Below, in pieces: positions 58,472 to 64,000 of a stretch of DNA of 64,000 nucleotides. This DNA is from Macrocybe gigantea (lineage: Eukaryota; Basidiomycota; Agaricomycetes; Agaricales; Callistosporiaceae), in contig SJRY01000050.1 of the NCBI GenBank assembly GCA_011319805.1, forward strand, positions 1 to 64,000. Reading direction: 5' to 3'. The notes beneath the pieces were generated by a model, which made no database searches, was not told the origin of the DNA, and worked only from the letters and a program-made list of their open reading frames with translations. The translations under genes and the position numbers were made by a program. Each line of letters opens with the position of its first letter. Positions within the stretch are counted from its first letter, which is position 1.

Positions 58472-58767
58472 GCTGGCTCAGAGTAAGAAACTCAACACTA
58501 AAAGGCAAGGAGGCGTGACGACGGGCGTTTCGGAGTCTGGCCGTTGTCCGGTATGGGCTTTATGCCGCCGTTGTGATATACATCCGGCGATCACGCGGTG
58601 TGCATAAGGCTCGGCAGTCGGCATGCACGTTCTTGGAAAGATATCCCCGACCCAAACAGACCAAAATCAATCGATCTTCGATTTGATCCTGATCTAGCGA
58701 GATAGCAACAACAATAATATACATTCTATACGTAATATATCGTGCTATAGGGGCTATGAAGCGACCC

Positions 58768-60941
58768 TCAGGTTTCGCAAGCCAAGCTCAGAAGGGCCTG
58801 TGCTTTCTCTGACCGCGGTCTGATATCGCAGTCGAATGGCATCGGATGCCTGCACCAGCCGTAAGCGATGATGTAAATTATGTAAACACCTGCCTCAACA
58901 CACTAAACTCACCTCGTCACTCCAGAAGTGAACTCGACCTTTGGCGTTATCTCCTTTCCATCCGGGCTGAGCGCTTTGCTGATGTCGCAAGTCGCCAGGA
59001 TCATCGCGATGCATATCCACAAGCTTCCATCGACCAAGTACCGGCCTGGGCATATCCTTTCGTCGATGAGCCTCGGCATCAGCGGAGCAGAACTTCTTCA
59101 TAATTATTTCCTCTGCATACCTGCGTCCCCAACCGAATACCGCACCGAAATACGGCTCGCCGTTTCCTTCGGGCTTGGCCAAGAAGCGCTCAGGCCAGAA
59201 CCTGCGTGGATCCTGATACACTCGCTCATCAAGTCGCATTCCCCTGCGCAGCACCGGTAAGAGACATGAGTTGTGAGACAAAAGGCCATGATGTGCGTGA
59301 CTTGCCCTGCGTTGGCGATGATGATCGAACCCTTTGGAATGAACATGCCCTTGTAAACGTCATCCGCCGTCGACTTGTGCGGTGCGCCGAGTATAACTGG
59401 AGGGCTCCATCTGCGGTACACGACCGAGTAAGAAACGAAGAAGCCCCTGTCTTTTTTTTTTTTTTTTTTGCGACAATTCACCTTAGGATCTCCTGCATGA
59501 TGCACTCGAGATAGGGCATCGCGTCTCGATCGCTGTATTCCGGCAGTCGCTCAGACCCGACGATTCTGTCAACTTCGGCTTGTGCTTTGCGTTGGATCTC
59601 TGGGTGTAGGACCATCAGAAGAACAAACGTTGCGATCGATGTCGACGTCTAGATTAATAGGGAGACCAGAGAAAGAAAAATCAGCGCCGGCCAGCTGGGC
59701 ATTGTGGAATGGCCTACCGTTTCTGCTCCGGCAGAATACAAAGTCGCTGCTGCGCCCTTGATGTCTTCAAGCTCTTCTTCCTTGTCTTCCGCGTTGTCCA
59801 GTAATGTCATCAGAAAGCAAGGTTTCGCCATTCCGTTTACCTGGCAAGTCGACCATTCAAGAACGGTAAAGAAGTGTGACCCGCACTCGAAAAGCGTACC
59901 AGCTCATTCCTGACGAGTTCAAACGGCACATCGTGGAACCGACGCGTCACGTCGACCTGAGAACGCGCATAGTTGGCGTAATACGTTCCCGGGAACCAAG
60001 ACGGCATGTGCTGGACTGAGAACTGATCAAGCAAGAGCAAGGGCGTAGAAAGTAGCGACAACGGACGTACGGAATGGAATGAAATCTAAAGGCGTGCTCC
60101 CAGGCGTGCCGGCTCCCGCCATAGACACGCTATGGTCGTGTATCATCTTTTGAAAGACGTCGTCGTCCGAGAGTATCCTGTGTCCGAACGCGATCTGGAT
60201 GATGGTCGACGTCGCGAACCTGTCCTCGTTCGAGTCGCCGTCACTCAACAAACAAACAAACGGAGAAGTCCAGAGCGAGCGTACCTGCCGACGTGGTTCT
60301 CGTGCAGCTTTGGCTTCGTGAGCAGGTTCAGCGCGAGCGTGCGCGCCTCTGCGAGCTGGATGGGCCGGTACGTCAGGGATTCCTGGTGGTTGAGCCACTG
60401 CTGCATGTATCGTCTGTGGCGCGCGAAGCGCTTGCCGTACTCCAGGAACGGGAGCGACGCCACAAAGCCCATCCTGTGTCGGAAATGAAACGAGCGGAAC
60501 GTTAGTCCGCCGGGCCAAGATTCGAACGAAACGGTAAAGTGCTTGCAGTTTGTAGACGAGCAGCTGAGGCCTGTCGCTGTATATCCCGCTGCGCTTGTCC
60601 AGGAGATCCGTCGCGCCTCGACGCTGTCCAGGACGATGACGTTGCGTCCCAGAACGTGCAGATGTATAACATCGCCTTTTAGCAATATCGGCTCAAAATC
60701 ATCGCAAAACCAAGTAAAAGCGACTCACCGTAAGCTTTCGCCCAGTCGTGAAAGAGCTCGTCCAGGCTCAGAGTCAACGAACGAAAGTGGCGCAGGTGGC
60801 CCAAGATCGGGTCTGCAGGGGTCCAGGCGGGTACGACGGCGTCTTGCCGAACAGGCGAGATCGTCGGGCGAAGAGGAAGGATAGGCAGAGGGCCGCAGTG
60901 GCGACGATCAGTGGCGACTGGAAAGGCATTGCTAGCGCCAT
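58768..60941 (-). CDS. Cytochrome P450 monooxygenase
   Basis: A heme-thiolate monooxygenase, ER-anchored. ATG 60941 (MALAMPFQSPLIVATAALCL) gives one N-terminal membrane segment, followed by the proline hinge SYPPGP (about 60825-60842). Further landmarks: RRYMQQWLNHQ (C-helix W-R region, about 60400); AGAET of the I-helix (about 59715-59730); YLECIMQEILR (ExxR neighbourhood, about 59480-59515); RVYQDPRRFWPERFL (PERF, about 59175-59230); heme loop FGWGRR joined over an intron to ICPGRY (about 59120 and 59045). Last exon ends CET at TGA 58768. About 500 residues over many introns. One base is missing in a C run near 60818 (GGGG on plus), just after the proline hinge. Resembles basidiomycete CYPs named after O-methylsterigmatocystin oxidoreductase; substrate unknown. 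Confidence 0.92.
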
Positions 60942-62619
60942 AGTCCTTCCTGTCCACTCTGCTTCTGCTGCTTCAATGTCAGGATTTAGCTCTCCTCGAG
61001 AAGAACGCTTTATAGCTCGGCAAGAAGCCGAACAAGAAGACATGCGAGCGGTTACGTGCATGCGCTACGCCAGGTGTTAATTCATGCGCAAGACTGGGGA
61101 GAAGCACCTTCAGAAGAAGCCCGCACTGTCCATCACCCGAAGCCGGCTACGCCGAGTGTGGAGCGGCGGTGTGGATCGCTTCTCTGCGACGTGGAGGGAC
61201 TAAACTTGCTCGTCATCCGAAGACGGTTTGTGCGCAGAGTCAAAAGTCAAAGTTCGCCCCCGAAAAGGAGGAAACGAGCACGATTTCTCAATCTAGCTGC
61301 GATGTCACAGGCTGGAGATGTCATTGCAGAACCTTATCGCGAGACATGTCGGCGATCGGTCCAGCTTCTGACGAGCTTTGTGATCTTGTCCAGCATACTC
61401 AAAGGTTTAGAATCCGAGCGAGGTGGAAACGAAAAGCTCGGAAATGGGTTTGACGTAGGACGCAACGTACGACGGGACGAACGTCGTCGGGTGGTGGGGA
61501 CACCTTGGGCCTTGCGGTCGGGACAAGCTCGGCCTGGGAGAGCGTCAGCAGCCGCTCGTCATGCGAAGCTAGAAAAACTTGCTTGGCTTCCGCGTTTCCG
61601 CGAACATGAGGCATCAGGGACGCGCGTTCCGAGTTCAGCGGTCGCTCGTCTTGACCACGGGCGTGAGCTCTGTGCTTTTTGTTCGCGAGTCGCGAGTAGA
61701 TAAGCAGCGATTCTGGGCCGGCAGTCTGTGCGAGGCAGACGAATAAGGTTGGGCTTAGTCCTGTCCAGGCCGACGACGTCGAGTTAGGTTGGCGGGGTCC
61801 GGATATTTGCAGTGCGATTTGCATGTCGCTGCCGTGCATATGCCTTGTGATCTCGACGGTGAACGCAGTAATGTATCTGATAATATAGTAGACGACGATG
61901 AAACGATAACAAGACACAAAAGAGATCGCCGAAACTTTATTTGTCGTGAACTCTGGAAAAGCCGAGACGAAAGAAAGAAGAAAACGCAACCCACGATGCA
62001 TACCCATCTTTTCTGAAAAGTCGCTTGGAAAGCGCGAGTGCATGTGGACGGCCCGGGTGTGTGCTGACTCTATGCTTTGTCAGCTCGTTCTCGAGTCGCT
62101 GATTGCGGCGACCGTGAGCGAGAGGCTCGATGATCGCCTGGACGGGATCAGTAGTCGATTCTCGACCGTCTCGGATGCTGTTCTCAGGTGATTAGCATCG
62201 CCCATTCAAAAAGCGATAAGCATCGCGAGCCTGAGGGCGTGGTTGTGATATCGGATCATGATGCGATGCCTTGCACCTTTTTTTCTTCGCGATGCGTACG
62301 CGGAATTTCAGAACGGGCTTTTTGAGAACCGACCTTGAGGACGGTGAAGAGGCGACAATGTTCGCGACCGACCGAACTGGTCCACTAGTGAACGCGAGCC
62401 AAACCGCAGACAAGCGCCCATGCCATCTCCTTTGGGCAGTTTACCACATATCTGATTTGTAAATCATTCAGGTGCTGCTCCGCGCAAGATGGAAACGATA
62501 GTCATCGAATCCGAGTCCCGTAACAACTTGACATTTAGCCCAAAAAAAAGGAAAAAAAAAAAGAAACAGGAAAACCCGCATCAACCATCTAGCAAACTGC
62601 GAAAACTTTAGACTCCAAC
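60942..62619. other. Intergenic region between P450 and SDR
   Basis: Divergent promoters. Short ORFs only; none has family motifs. A T-rich tract at 62277-62286 and A-rich tract at 62540-62570, the latter just upstream of the SDR start. Confidence 0.4.
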
Positions 62620-64000
62620 ATGTCCAACGCCGACAGCAAGAGCAAGGGTGTAGCGATCGTGACCGGCGCAGCGCAAGGCATAGGGCGCGCCGTCGCAGTA
62701 AGACTCGCGTCGGACGGGTACGACATCGGCCTGAACGACCTCGAGTCGAAGCGAGAGAAGATGCAGGCCATCGTTTCCGAGATCGAAGCTCTCGGGCGCA
62801 AGGCCGTCATCGTCCCCGCCGACGTCTCTGACGAAGCCGCCGTCGAGAAGCTCGTCGGCGACGTCGTGGCTCAGCTCGGCAGCCTCGAAGTGGTGAGTCT
62901 CGAGTTCATGCGTCCTTTTTTTCCTTCTATTTTTTTACACTATCTTGCTCCTCGCAGTTCGTCGCGAACGCTGGCATATTCCAAATGGCGCCTCTCTTGC
63001 AAAGTACGTCATCTGCTGCCGTCCTCCTTCTGCGATCCATCGTTCAGCTGAGCTTGGCACGCGAACGTTACAGCATCTGTCGAGCATTGGCAGAGGCATC
63101 AGGACATCAATCTGCGCGGGACGTTCCTGTGCTTCAAGCACGCCGCCAAGCAGATGATCGAGCAAGGTCGCGGCGGACGAATCGTCGGCGGCGCCTCGCT
63201 CGCCGCGTTCTCCGGAATCCCGATGGGCGGCGCCTATTCCTCCAGCAAGGCCGGCATTCGCGCTCTGACGCACAGCGCAGGTACGATTTTCCGCGCCTCA
63301 CGATGTCTTGGCGGAGTTCCCGAAAAGGCTCAACTTACGGTTACCGTGCAGCGCGCGAATGGGGCAGCCACGGCATCACGGTCAACTCCTATGCACCGGG
63401 TACGACGGCCATGTTTCGTGCAAAGCTTGGCCATAACTGACTCTGACTCGTCGCGTTCTGAAAGGCGTTATCGTGACGGAATTGAGTGAGTCCGTCGGCT
63501 TTAGTCTCTGCTGTAAGATTGCGACGCTGAAACGCGGGACGGCGCAGCCCTGGGTTCATATGGAGCAGAATTCCTCGAGGGGGTTAGTGCAATTCGTAAT
63601 TCGTTCACGGTCCCTTTGTTCATCTGTATCTCTTTGTAGCAAAAGGCCCAAGCGGCGCTCAACGACAACGGCACGCCGGAAGACGTTGCTGGCCTCGTGT
63701 CGTTCTTTGCGTCCAAGGACTCTCGCTTTATCACTGGTCAAACGGTACGCGCATTTTGTTCATCTTGCGCGATGGCAAGATTTTTGAGCCTGCACTTAGA
63801 TTGCCATCGATGGCGGGAGGCTTTGCATCTAGACCTTGTCGTTTTTGTCGTCAATAGTATATTCATTTCAGCAATTTTGAGTCGTCACATATGCTCAAGT
63901 ACTCTGGTCCTCTGTTGAGATCAGAATCAGCTATCATGGTCGATATTTCAGGCACGCTATGCCAATCACACGGCGGTATTTGCGTCCGCATGGAGATGAG
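62620..64000 (+). CDS. Short-chain dehydrogenase/reductase, acetoin/diacetyl-reductase-like (3' end uncertain)
   Basis: ATG 62620 (MSNADSKSKGVAIVTGAAQG) with coenzyme loop TGAAQGIG, then IVPADVSDEAAVEKLV. Exons after short introns: FVANAGIFQMAPLL (about 62958-63000), INLRGTFLCFKHAAKQMIEQ (about 63107-63165), the catalytic block SLAAFSGIPMGGAYSSSKAG (Ser, then Tyr-x3-Lys, 63205-63262), GSHGITVNSYAPG (about 63362-63400), IVTELSE (63470-63490), and AQAALNDNGTPEDVAGLVSF with FFASKDSRFITGQT (about 63643-63744). The last exon that should complete the C-terminus is near or beyond the window end; the sequence after the final candidate acceptor (about 63951) does not give the usual ending. Probable NAD(H)-dependent carbonyl reductase. 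Confidence 0.85.

Overview
The window is genomic DNA of a filamentous basidiomycete, most likely an Agaricomycete (mushroom-type fungus). Genes are split by many short (50-80 nt) GT-AG introns and lie close together on both strands. The content is typical of that class: a Plavaka-type transposase relic, F-box/LRR genes, fungal amidoligase-domain genes, a myosin-motor chitin synthase and a basidiomycete-type GATA finger. No rRNA, tRNA, CRISPR array or prokaryotic operon structure was seen.

Layout. 0-2.6 kb: decayed Plavaka transposase. 2.8-4.5 kb: GATA-finger gene with a degenerate coding repeat array. 5-9 kb: an F-box pseudogene and an amidoligase gene, on a segment that recurs in inverted orientation at 28-31 kb. 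10.2-16.4 kb: myosin-chitin synthase. 16.8-18.2 kb: HSL-type esterase. 18.5-25.6 kb: a triplicated locus, each unit carrying a small tryptophan-repeat gene. 26.3-34 kb: a Pro-rich protein, the inverted duplicate and a decayed P-loop (Crinkler-like) gene. 34.2-36.7 kb: acetyl-CoA synthetase. 38.3-41.7 kb: a DUF2461 gene with a partial tandem duplicate of its 5' part. 43.5-46.7 kb: divergent PTPA and SURF6/RRP14. 46.9-50 kb: SDR and F-box/LRR. 50.6-55 kb: more tryptophan-repeat genes. 57-64 kb: SDR, cytochrome P450 and SDR.

The most distinctive content is a family of seven small genes, all on the minus strand (about 18.8, 20.9, 23.6, 42.1, 50.6, 52.5 and 54.8 kb). Each has a TATA-like box, a leader exon of about 30-36 nt, an intron starting GTTGAG, and a second exon with two to four copies of a W-x(4,7)-W-[RHK]-x2-A-D-E-x-L motif separated by acidic linkers. 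They have no signal peptide and match no family I can name.

A caveat applies throughout: many otherwise intact genes (chitin synthase, acetyl-CoA synthetase, P450, esterase, amidoligase copy 2) carry single-base deletions, mostly in homopolymers. This looks like uncorrected long-read error at least as much as true pseudogenisation, so most frameshifts noted below should be read in that light.
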